Assembly: GCA_010093605.1 (NCBI GenBank)
Contig: MU004187.1
Location: forward strand, 191,383 to 255,382
Reading direction: 5' to 3'
DNA from: Lophium mytilinum
Taxonomy: Eukaryota > Ascomycota > Dothideomycetes > Mytilinidiales > Mytilinidiaceae
Length of the DNA: 64,000 bases
Shown: positions 39,717 to 50,042 of the stretch, piece after piece
Position numbering within the stretch: the first letter of the stretch is position 1
Layout of the letters: every line of letters starts with the position of its first letter
The notes under the pieces: generated by a model
What the model was told of the DNA's origin: nothing
The model's database searches: none
Seen by the model: the letters and a program-made list of their open reading frames with translations, nothing else
Made by a program: the position numbers and the translations under genes

Positions 39717-41105
39717 TGCCTTGGCACTGGCTGGTGGATGTGAATTGGAGGATTGGTGGTATTGACGGTCGAGGAAGGCTTTGCATGCAAGCGGGTAGTG
39801 AAAGCTCATCCTAATAACGACCTACACGTGACCGGCATGATGGACGTGAATGTACCCCTCTGGACGCAACAACTTGACACAGCTTCAACACAGAGCGACC
39901 ATGAAGAGCGCCGATTCAAGGGCGACTCGATCGAACCCCTAATACTAGGTCCTAATGGAATTGGTGGAGGAGGGGTCATTCCAATCGACAGCCCCAAACG
40001 CTCATATCGTTTCGAAGTCGGGCGAAAATCATCCAACATCGTCACACCATGAAGGTAGAGGTGTAGCAGGACGGGATAACGTTTAATCATGAGCATCATC
40101 ATTAGCGGCTTAATATAGTGGACTGAACAGTCGATGTTGGAGCATCGATATACTCCTTGTAATCGTACCGCTGAAAAAAATCATCGCCATATATTTGCAT
40201 CGTAAAAGTGTCGAAGGATGTTGAACGCAGGCCGTAGTGTCTATCATTAGATGGAAAACAAGCTAATATACAGGAATGCACCCAGGTTTGCTACCGCATC
40301 GATTGCCGTAGGTTATTGTCATAATCTAACAAAGGTTATGCCATCTGGCAGAAAATTGGCTGAAGGGTCCCTAGTTGTGGGATATTATTGTCTCGTTAGC
40401 AGATGGGACGTAGAACAAAGCTGGAGCACTCACGTCAACAATAGGCTTCAAGGACGACGTGAACGGCGGGTAAGGGGTTTCTATGATGGTACAGCGCAAT
40501 TCACTCGGACTACTTCCTCGCTTGGGGCGCATATGCAGCCGGTCGAGCTAGCTCACGTCAATGGAAATTGAATCCGCATGATGTTGAGAATCCGAGGGCT
40601 TGAACCCGACGATGATGGGTTCTATGTTCGATAGAATAGTCTGTGTCCCCGGCATGATCCCAAGTGCAGGTGGTCATGGCTTGAAGCCGACTTAGTCAGC
40701 TAGCACCCTGGACCTCACCCTCATCTCACGTTCAGGTCTACCGTCTTTCCTATCACAAACTGATAAAGAGTTGTTGAAAAGATATCATATCTTCAATGTG
40801 AGGATTCTATGAGTAGCCCCGGAAAATGGCCTGAAATTTGAGGCATTTTGATGCAAGTTGGCGAATCTGGACTGCCGTATCGATGATGACGCGTCTTACG
40901 CGGCCGCCGCAAGCCACTTCCCTTTTAAAGACCAGGGTCCAGCCCAAGAAGCTATCTACATAACAAGCACCTCATTAAATTTCCTCGAGTTCCTTCCGAG
41001 CTCTCGAAGCACCTTGAAAGGCAGGTGTTGCTTTCGGTGATTTCCTTCGTTCTAGCCTTGCGCGCCAACCTTCCCTGTCGCTCCCTATCTCTTATCATCA
41101 GCCTA
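39717..41105. other. Divergent intergenic region, no gene seen
   Basis: This separates FamC from the AIM6-like gene and should hold both promoters. No coding exon or RNA gene was recognised. Confidence 0.5.
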
Positions 41106-42524
41106 ATGAGCCCTTCGAAGTTGTTCAGTGACCATGACCGGGATGGGGTAGTGTCTGAGCTAGAACTAGAATCTCTGCTTTTAGATGAAAGGCTTGGTGA
41201 GCGGGATGTCGGCACAAGCTCTCATATCCGCTCTAATTTCCGTCGAACGAAACGAGCTCGTAATTGGGGCCGGAAACTACGGATGCCCGTGGCACGGAAG
41301 AGCATCGGTGTATCGATATGTCCAACCGCAGGGAGGCAGAACTGTACTAGAAGAGGGCTGAGATACCTGATCTTCATGCTTGCAGTTGCTGCTGGAACCT
41401 ATGTGGGCCTGTAAGTGTGCCTCGTGCTCTGAAATATCTAGATAACTCACATTTTATAGTTTCATATTTACCGTCCTCCCATGGCTCCCACCAGACCCAT
41501 TCGACGACGCGTTTGCACATTTCCGCCATCACTCCGATCCGATTTCCGTCGACTCTCCCTACTATCCTACGCACTTTATCCAAAGTGTACTGCCTGTGGT
41601 AGGTGTGTTTATTCAGTTCTTCTTCAATCGAGCTAATTATCATAGCCGTGTCACTCACACAATGACTATTGGCGCCGAACACCACTCTATGCAGCCCTAG
41701 GTTCTGGTTGCATAAGCGTCGAGGCCGATGTATGGCTTTTTGAGAATGACCAACGAGAGCCAGAGTTGTTCGTAGGACACACTACTTCCACATTGAGTGA
41801 TAACGCGACTCTCCGAACCATGTACATCGATCCGCTGGTCAACATCATAGAACGTATGAATGCGCCCAGCACGATCGCGGGACCAAGCGCCATCTCTCAC
41901 GGCGTCTTCTACCAAGACCCAGGCCAAGCTTTGACTCTTCTGATCGACTTCAAGACTGACGGAGTCAACACCTTCGCTCAAGTCCAAGAGCAGCTAGTCC
42001 CTCTTCGAGATCGAGGCTGGCTCACCACTTGGAATGGCACCGCCCGAACCCACGGATTAGTCACTATCGTGGCTACCGGGAACGCTCCTTTCGACCTGCT
42101 TACTGCAAACAGAACCTATCGAGATATCTTCTACGACGCTCCTCTCGACGCGCTCGAAGATGCCTCTGATCGCGAACCACAGCCTGGGGATCCGCATGGC
42201 TTCTCGCCATACGGGTTCAAGTACAACCCTTCAAACTCGCATCTAGCGTCCGCGCCTTTCATACGCGCTCTTGGTGTCAACAAGGTTACCTTCTCGGCCC
42301 CACACATCTGGGGCCCTGCACTTTCCGAAGCGCAAGCTCTTATAATACGCCAGCAAATATCGAATGCCCGCGCCCGGGGTCTAGTTCCTCGGTATTGGGG
42401 CACACCACGGTGGCCGCGTGCCCTGCGAGACAGAGTTTGGGAAGTATTGTATGACGAGGGAATAGGACTGTTGAATGTGGATGACCTGAGGGCAGCGCGA
42501 AAGGGACATTGGGGTAGTAGGTAA
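41106..42524 (+). CDS. AIM6: AIM6-like PLC-type phosphodiesterase, membrane anchored
   Basis: Three exons (41106-41410, 41460-41598, 41646-42524) give 440 residues. A basic N-terminus precedes one hydrophobic helix (about residues 85-108, RYLIFMLAVAAGTYVGL). The remainder has the PLC-like phosphodiesterase TIM-barrel fold of the AIM6 family. It opens with PCHSHNDYWRRTPLYAALGS (His and Asn-Asp at the active site), followed by GCISVEADVWL with the metal-binding Glu and Asp. Later landmarks are LTLLIDFKTDG and FGYN-like PYGFKYNPSN. Yeast AIM6 loss affects mitochondrial inheritance, but its substrate is unknown. The gene appears whole, and its introns (49 and 47 nt) have canonical ends. Confidence 0.88.
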
Positions 42525-43750
42525 TGTGAAGGGAATTGAATCTATGGTACAATGGAAATTCGAGTCTACGACGAAGCGCTCTTAACACTTGTGCATTTGT
42601 GATTGCAAATAATACGTCAACCGCTGAAATGCTTGTAAAACGTAGGATATGAGCAAACAGCGGGAGGGGGAGACATCTTAGCAACATGCCTGACGTGCGG
42701 AAGAGAATTCAGAGGGAGATGGAAGGGTACATTTTGTAACGCTAATTAGACACGACTCTAAGGCTCAGTTCGGATTTGGCTTGCGTTGGCGGCGTCTTGT
42801 TTTCCAAGGTTGTTATGAGGTCAACTTAGCTGCGCCATTTCTAAGACGTTATTCTATGTGAAGATAGATGGGCCTCAAGCAGACTCAGCCTTAGGATGTT
42901 GGAAATCCTAATTCGTATTTCCAAGTCTTAAAAAGGAGCCCAACGAGTATTTTAGCGGTCGTGGAAAACCCTCCGAGAGTCTCAAAGCGGTGCCTACATG
43001 GAGCAAACCACTCGCCTCTTTTCGTGCTCTCTTCAAGCATTTCCTATGCATCTCTCGATCTGCGTTCCCCCCCTAGTAAGCATACAAAGAAATATAAGGA
43101 GGTGAAAGATCTTAGATAAGTTGGTGGAGACAGTCTAATTGAACTCGAGGAGCAGTGAGGCGAAGTCCACTAACTCAAGGGTGGATCTGGGCTTGGTATA
43201 TTGCCCAGATCAGGTAAGTCCGAGAAGGACCGAAGACAAAACCATTGAACACAGGGAGTATACCTTGGCAAGCAGCTTGGCATAATAGAAGATGACAAGA
43301 AAACAATCCGGCAAGTTCGTGTAAGACTATGTTACATTTGAGCACAACATTGAGGCTCTGAGCATTCATCTTAGAACCAATCACAGCTCGACCGCATCGG
43401 GAGAGCACCGGTGAGGCCGAAAAAGGTGAACTAGGACATAATTGGACTGAATTGATATTATGAGCGGTTTGAAGTAAATTCTTCGAAACGAAACCGATAA
43501 CTCGTTAAGAGACGTTTCATATAGCTAATTGATAGGTTCTCATAAAGCAAAGATGAGTTTCAAGGATGTCCCGTGGGGTGCAGGAGACTTCACTACCCCA
43601 GATTGTGGCGTTGGTGCCAAGCGAGCTGACCACGGGACCTCGGTTCCTTTCACATGCCATGATGCGTGCCGTCGGCCACGAGGTCTACAACACCGCAACC
43701 ACCCTCCCTCTTCCTCTTATTCTTCCTGTCCTGCTGGAAGATGCTGTATC
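42525..43750. other. Intergenic, no gene seen
   Basis: About 1.2 kb between two plus-strand genes contains no recognised coding sequence. The last 200 bp are the transporter leader. Confidence 0.55.
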
Positions 43751-46358
43751 ATGGCCGCCCAATCTACCCTCCGGCATAGCGAGGACCCTCTGCGTGCCCT
43801 GTTTGCCCACTACTCCGGCATCCTACGCTCACGCGTCAAGCATGCCTCGAAGGTCACCAAGCTTCTCTCCACCCTCGCCCTCCTCGTTTCCATAATCGGT
43901 GCCGGGTATGGAGGGAACAACTGGTGGAAGATTCGTCGGAAAGAGAAGGAAACGGGTCGACGATTGCTGCGGCGTAACTCTGGATTAAGAGGCAAAGACG
44001 GCTCCCGGACCATATACGTGCCGTATCGCGATGCCACCTCCAAAGTCACGATCCATCCCACGAAGCCGACCACCTTCGATGCCCATCGGCGACTCTTTCT
44101 GCAGCCGCCGCGTGCAGCGGGTTTGGGCGATGGAACTGCACCGCAGGTCCCACCACCGCAGACGAAGCCAGGGTTGAACCTCGCCTTCCTGCACCAGTTC
44201 CTAAGCCTCCTCAATATCATGATACCGCGATGGAGTAGTAAAGAAACGGGACTGCTGCTGAGTCATGGTGTCTTTCTGATGCTGCGGACATACCTCTCGC
44301 TGGTTGTTGCTCGCCTAGACGGTGAGATTGTCCGGGATTTAGTAGCAGGAAACGGCAAAGCCTTCCTCTGGGGTATCGTAAAATGGTGTGGCATCGGCAG
44401 CTTTGCATCCTACACAAACGCTATGATCAAGTTCCTACAGTCGAAGGTCTCGATTGCGTTCCGGACTAGACTCACGCGATATATTCACGACCTCTACCTG
44501 AATGACCATCTCAATTACTACAAGCTCAACAACCTGGATGGAGGGATCGGACAAGGCGCAGATCAGTTCATAACTCAGGATCTGACGCTCTTTTGTCAAT
44601 CCGCCGCATCGCTTTATTCGTCACTTGGAAAGCCATTCGTCGATTTATGCGTATTCAACTACCAGCTATACCTATCACTAGGCCCCATCGCACTGAGTGG
44701 GCTCGTGGCAAATTACTTCTTGACCGCAACCATTCTCCGAAGACTATCTCCGCCCTTTGGCAAATTAAAGGCTGTGGAAGGGCGACGCGAGGGTGACTTC
44801 CGAGCTTTGCATTCTCGTCTTATCGCAAACGCTGAAGAAGTGGCTTTCTATGGTGGAGATCAGATGGAAAGACACTTCTTGGATAAGGGATTCCGAGAAC
44901 TCAAGCACTGGATGGAGGGAATATACAGCCTTAAGATACGATACAATATGCTGGAGGATTTCGTACTCAAATACAGGTTCGTATGGTCAGATTGTATGAT
45001 ATGGACCATACTAACATCTTTGCAGCTGGTCCGCGTTTGGCTACTTCATAACATCTCTACCAGTGTTTCTGCCTGCGTGGGGCGGAGTTGCGAAGGCTTT
45101 AGAGTCAGTCGACATTGGGGAAAAACAAGGCCGCGAAAGAAACAGAATGAAAGATTTCATCACAAACAAGCGGCTAATGCTTTCACTAGCTGATGCGGGC
45201 GGCCGAATGATGTACTCGATCAAGGATCTTTCTGAGCTGGCTGGGTACACGTCGCGTGTGTACACTTTGATCAGCACTCTTCATCGCGTCCATGCCGACG
45301 CGTACTTCCCTCCTCCCGGCTCGCGTCCCGAGCTATACTCTCTGTCCGACGTCCAAGGCACTATCCACAAAGGCTTCGATGGCGTCAGACTTGAACACGT
45401 GCCTGTGGTAGCTCCAGGATTATATCCTATGGGCGGAGACGAACTCATTGAATCACTCTCATTCATTGTTCATACCGGTGAACATCTCCTCATTACTGGC
45501 CCGAATGGCGTTGGCAAAAGTGCCGTTTCTCGCATAGTTGCTGGACTTTGGCCGACTTACCGAGGTCTCGTGAGCCGGCCTCGATCCGTGGGTACAGATG
45601 GCATCATGTTCCTCCCGCAGCGACCCTATCTCAGTACTGGAACTCTGAGGGATCAGGTCATCTACCCTCATACCGAGGTAGATATGAAGGATGCGCAGAG
45701 GCGTGACTTTGAGCTGAGTGGGGTGCTTGAAGAAGCTCGGTTGGGTTATCTACCCGATCGCGAAGGTGGCTGGGATACCCGGAAAGACTGGAAAGACGTC
45801 TTGAGTGGAGGTGAGAAGCAACGTATGGGCATCGCGCGGCTCTTGTACCATGAGCCACGCTACGCTTTTGTGGATGAGGGTACTAGTGCTGTCAGCAGCG
45901 ATGTTGAAGGTCTGCTTTACGAGCGGGCTAAAGCAAAGGGCATCAGTAAGTTTTGGTTTTCTCTCGCTTTGCTTGAGAATACTAACATGATCTCAGCTCT
46001 CATCACGATATCTACGCGCGCATCACTCAAACGATATCACACGTACACCCTGACTCTCGGCATAGGCGAGACAGGAGAAGAATGGGACTTGCAACGTATT
46101 GGTACAGAAAGCGAAAAGTCATCAGTGGAAAAAGAGTTGGCTGAATTGCGCGAAAGACTCGCCAAGGTTGAAGAGTGGAAGCAGAGGAGACAAGAAATCG
46201 AGGATGAGCTAAACAAAGTCTGGGTTGAAGGCGGCGAGAGCTTGCCTCCACCTCCATATGTCGAGAACACCCCGGATGAGGAAGACGTCGCCCCGAAGAC
46301 AACACCTAGTGACGGAAACACGCCTCCGATCGAAAGCATTGATGCCATTGAGGAATAG
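43751..46358 (+). CDS. Peroxisomal ABC half-transporter, ABCD (PXA/ALDP) family
   Basis: ABCD proteins import very-long-chain acyl-CoA or fatty acids into peroxisomes for beta-oxidation, working as dimers such as yeast Pxa1-Pxa2. Three exons (43751-44976, 45026-45945, 45997-46358) give 835 residues. The membrane domain has the family EAA-like loop NAEEVAFYGGDQMER. The ATPase domain shows Walker A GPNGVGKSA, the signature LSGGEKQRMGIARLL, and Walker B with D-loop YAFVDEGTSAVS. ITISTRASLKRYHTYTLTL holds the H-loop region with Arg where most ABC ATPases have His, as is usual to check in ABCD proteins. The C-terminus is a coiled coil followed by an acidic disordered tail. Whether it is the Pxa1 or Pxa2 orthologue I cannot decide. 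The start ATG is in a good context (TATCATGG). Confidence 0.93.
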
Positions 46359-46559
46359 GAACATCAATGATACCCCAAAATCAAGACGGGATAATCACGA
46401 ACGTCTTCGCAAGACAACGCGTCCCCGTATCGCCACACTCACATACTCGAACCATTTGAGATCATTCGGCAGAAAGACAACTTGAATATACTAAACACGA
46501 TACCAAAGATTACAAACCTTCTCGACGTATGAAGCCATGGCATCAAAGCGTGCTCAAAG

Positions 46560-47398
46560 CTACTTAGGTCCAGCGTAATGCAATTCCTTCGGCATTCCCC
46601 ACTTATCAAACGTCGCAAATTTCCAGTACCCGGGATTCCAGTAGGTGAAGAGATGCATGATCACCAATTTGGCGATCTTTGGGGCTGGCGGAAATGCAGC
46701 ATGCATTCCGTTCTCGTACGTGACATCGTCGTTGCAGAAGAAGAGCCGCAAACCATGGAACTTACTTAACGAACACATGGCCCTCTTCCCGTCTTCGTCC
46801 ATGAGCTTGAGCATATCGAGCCTATCCCCGTACTGCGCCAGGTTCAGGATCGTCGGAATCTCGTCGGTGAGATGCTCGATTAGGACGTCTTTGAATGAAT
46901 CCATCCTATCGACCAAAGTCTGACCAGCGAATTTGTATTCTCGCCCTTAAAGGCTGCGCAAGTAGGCCGCGAAGCTCTCGAGGCCGCCGTGGAAGACCGC
47001 TGCATCCATCACATCAGCTCTTGGCACCCTTCTTCATGGACAGGAGCAGATCATCGCTCACCATGCTGCTTGACATTTGCGTCCATCAACCCCGTTTCCC
47101 CAACCTGCGCCTCAATACGTGGAAACAAAAAGTCTTCCTCGCCGTCATGGTGTGCGTTCAGCAGCTCATACCACGCTAGACTATACCCGATGAAGTTCTC
47201 GTAATCGTGCGGCTGCACGCGTGGCGCTTGGAGATAGATACTATTCAAACCACGGATGACGCTGTTATGGACGAGAGCCATGCCGGAAGCCACTTTGGTG
47301 AACTGGTCTATTGCCCCGGTTTGGAAGAGAGGCGTTGGAAGGAGTGCGAGGGGACCGTTGACCACCCAGCTATACTGCGCTTTTGGTTTGCTGGACAT
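46560..47398 (-). CDS. Hemerythrin-like (HHE) domain protein with one in-frame stop
   Basis: Two exons (47398-47062 and 46999-46560) flank a 62-nt intron (GTGAGC...GATGCAG, phase 1) and span 257 sense codons. Hemerythrin-like metal ligands are visible in ALVHNSVIRGLN, NAHHDGEEDFLFP, KQHAVFHGGL and EHLTDEIPTI. This matches the fungal HHE family, whose members bind a di-iron centre; physiological roles are mostly unknown. A TAA at 46949-46947 interrupts the frame between FAAYLRSL and GREYKFAG, in the middle of the four-helix bundle. Reading frame and conservation continue on both sides. No alternative splice that restores the frame was found. It may be a young pseudogene, an allele-specific mutation, or a sequence error. 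Confidence 0.75.
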
Positions 47399-48498
47399 GT
47401 TGCGTTGATCGTCTGTACTTTTCGACGTCGGTAGTAAAGTAGACGTTCAAGCCCACCTAAAGATGTAAGACCGTATGTTGTAAAATCATGGGAAATATAG
47501 ATGCAGCTGAACCGCGCTGGTTGGATACCGTATACATACAGCCTATCCACTAATCACTCTTTATATCCTCCACCTTACTCCACAGTAACGTCCACCTCCG
47601 CTCCGCAACCCACAAATAAGCTAGTCCAGAACCTTGCCAAGCATCGTCGTCAAAGAACGCAGCCACACAAAGCCCTGATTGGCCCCAAGCCCCCTCTTTC
47701 ACAGCCCTAAGCACACGTGGAAATCGCATCCGGCGAATTAGAACGCCAGTATAGTTCCTGCAGTACTCTGCAATATCGCACCTAGTTACTCCTAACAATG
47801 TCTTCTCTGCCCCTGAACTCAAGGTTGGGGATATTTTTCCCAAGAACGTGGACAGCACTCGCTCCTGAAAAATCCAGGCCCACTCGTGCATAGGACAGAT
47901 CTATATCGTATCGTGTCTGCCCCCGTTTGAAATTGGGTGCATATACGGGAAGTCTGCAACGGCAAATGTGGATGGTAACGTGGTTCAAATCGCCTGTTAT
48001 AACAAAGACACAAGCGATAGGGTAAAGAGAGGGGAATGGGGTATACTTTAGATTAGTAAGTCAACAGGCTACATTGCTCTCCTTTTCTTGGTGGTCCAGA
48101 TTGATAGTTTCGCTCCATTGTTCTCAAGAAAAGAGCCACTGAGCAGAATCACTACTTTCTCACAGAGTTACAAGCTAACTAGCCACGGATTGCGCACAGA
48201 GATGGGCAGGTTCATGTAACCTTCGAATTTGGCTGCGCAGATATTTTGCGGTACGACGTATCATCATATGTTCATTCAGCAGAATCATGTTTGCAATTCA
48301 AGAGTCTGCATTTCATACATAAAGCCATCCAAAGGCGAAGAGTTCCATCATACAAGTGAGCTAAGACTTGCTATTTCCTCAATTGATGACTTCCACACCA
48401 TTCCACTCCTCTCCCCAGCTTATCAACGAGAGTATCGACAAGCCGTGACCTGCTCCGCTGACACCGGGCACCCAACGGATTAAAGGCAACGTCTGTGC
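47399..48498. other. Intergenic, no secure gene
   Basis: The minus strand is open for 113 codons at 47891-47550 and contains WIFQERVLS, reminiscent of the WxxQERxLS block of HET proteins. The rest of that frame shows no HET similarity. I see no secure gene here. Confidence 0.4.
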
Positions 48499-49962
48499 CT
48501 AAATCTTCGGATGATACTTGTACCCAGGGTACTGATTGAACTTGCTCTGATCAAACGTGAGCAGAGCAGGGCAGTTGAGCGCACTCGTGACGGGGTTGAT
48601 GGCATTGTTGACGAGATTTAGAATTGGCGTGAGTACACTAGCAACGAGTCCGCTCAAAACACCAGGGATAGCCTGTTGCGCGGCTTGGAAAGCAAAACAA
48701 GCTGCGTTGTTGCCCTGGAGGAGAGTCTGCGCGTTGTAAACTCCACCCGTGACGTTACCGAGATCCACGCCGGTGAAGGAGTTGACGGTGCCGGTGTTGC
48801 CGCCGACTTCGACGATGTCCGGGTACTTTGTTGCGAGGATGGCGACATCAGCCTAGAGATGTGTTAGTGACATGAATGATGAGAGGGGAGCAGGATGGCT
48901 TACGGCTGCAGCAACAGCGCCATATGGGTTCGTCAATGGGCGGCGGTACCAGTTAAGTGGTATGCGTTCCTGGCCCTTGTTGTAGACGAGTGCGTTGTCC
49001 GGCCCTGAAATGGCGAAGAACGACTTCAGAACTGCCTTTGTGAGAAACCCATTTGGCCTTTCGGCGGAGTGGTTTGACATCAAGTTGACGACGAAATGAT
49101 GGGCGATTGGAGGAACCAGACCAGCGAACGGGGCCGAGAAGAAGTAAGGGTTGTTCTGAATGGAGAAGTCATGGACCTCCTTGTTGTGATTGCGGAGGAT
49201 GTCAAGGGTGAACTCTCCGTCGGCATTGGCGGTCTTGTAGAGCGAGTCAAATTTGGAAAGGATCAAGCTAGACGCGTCGCCGTTGTTGAGATAGGCGTCA
49301 GACTGTCATCATGTCAATATCTCACCCAGTCTATTACTCTGGTTTAACTTACCCTTGTGGGAGAAGCATCACTCTCGTAGGAGTTATGCGAATGCGAAAT
49401 TCCCTCCGGATTGGTTATCACACCGCCCAGCAGCGCTGGAGTGTAGCTACCCCCGACTGACCATGTCTGGCCTGTGGGATCACCAGTCAACGCAATTGCA
49501 ATGGCGCTCAGAGCAGCTGCAAATTCTGGTCCAAATCCGTACGCTTTACCCAGCCCATCAATCGCTACCGATAATTAGCCAACGAACAGTGTCGCGATTT
49601 AAGAGTCACTTACTGGTCTGAACTGTAGTGATTCCCGTGCGGGGAAGAAATCCATGGTTTGCTGCAGCGTTAAGTCCCGGGCATGGCCCACGCTTTGAGT
49701 AAATCAGCATAGTTCCATGGCTATTTGACTGAACATAACGAACCAAATCATTCGGGCCTGGAGACTGGAACTCGTTGGTAGTACCCGGGCGGACGTCAAC
49801 AAATTGCGCGCCAGCATCAAAGGTAAGACTGTCAATAGGACCAGAATTGCCCTCGTCGGCAGAGAGTGGCAGTGCACGCTTGTGAAGGTGTGCCATCGGG
49901 CAACCCGGAGCCGGGGCAGCGAGGGCAGTAGATGCCAAAAGAAGAAGGTTAAAAAGCTTCAT
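48499..49962 (-). CDS. Secreted heme-thiolate peroxidase/peroxygenase (chloroperoxidase family)
   Basis: Four exons (49962-49614, 49564-49353, 49302-48904, 48852-48499) give 437 residues, the size of long-type unspecific peroxygenases. A signal peptide (MKLFNLLLLASTALAAPAPG) is present. The heme-ligand motif PCP is intact in GPCPGLNAAANHGFLPR, which gives the axial Cys thiolate. The second family motif (EGD or EHD followed by xS) reads ESDAS in SHSHNSYESDASPTR, keeping the catalytic Glu and the Asp but with Ser at the middle position. Such enzymes use peroxide to oxygenate C-H bonds or halogenate substrates outside the cell. A consensus TATA box lies 73 bp upstream. The C-terminal third is longer than in short chloroperoxidases and has no anchor. 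Confidence 0.92.
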
Positions 49963-50034
49963 GATGACGAGGATAGGATGGTTTGACGAGAGAATCTGTG
50001 AGTAGAAGGTATTTTTGATGCCTGCGTCGTATCC

Positions 50035-50042
50035 CTTTTATA
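50035..50042 (-). promoter_or_regulatory. TATA box of the peroxygenase gene
   Basis: TATAAAAG on the minus strand lies 73 bp upstream of the ATG. This is the best TATA match and spacing in the window. Confidence 0.55.

Noticed and set aside
40595-40670. tRNA-like T-arm (minus strand GGGTTCAAGCCC)
   Set aside because: No matching acceptor stem, anticodon arm or A-box at the required distance upstream.
43529-43750. Upstream in-frame extension of the ABCD transporter
   Set aside because: The sequence is Cys/Arg/Pro-rich without counterpart in ABCD proteins. The ATG at 43751 has a better context and gives the usual length.
47550-47891. Minus-strand open frame with WIFQERVLS, like a HET-protein block
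   Set aside because: Only this short motif resembles HET proteins. The HET domain itself and the rest of the C-terminal blocks are missing and no exon chain was found.
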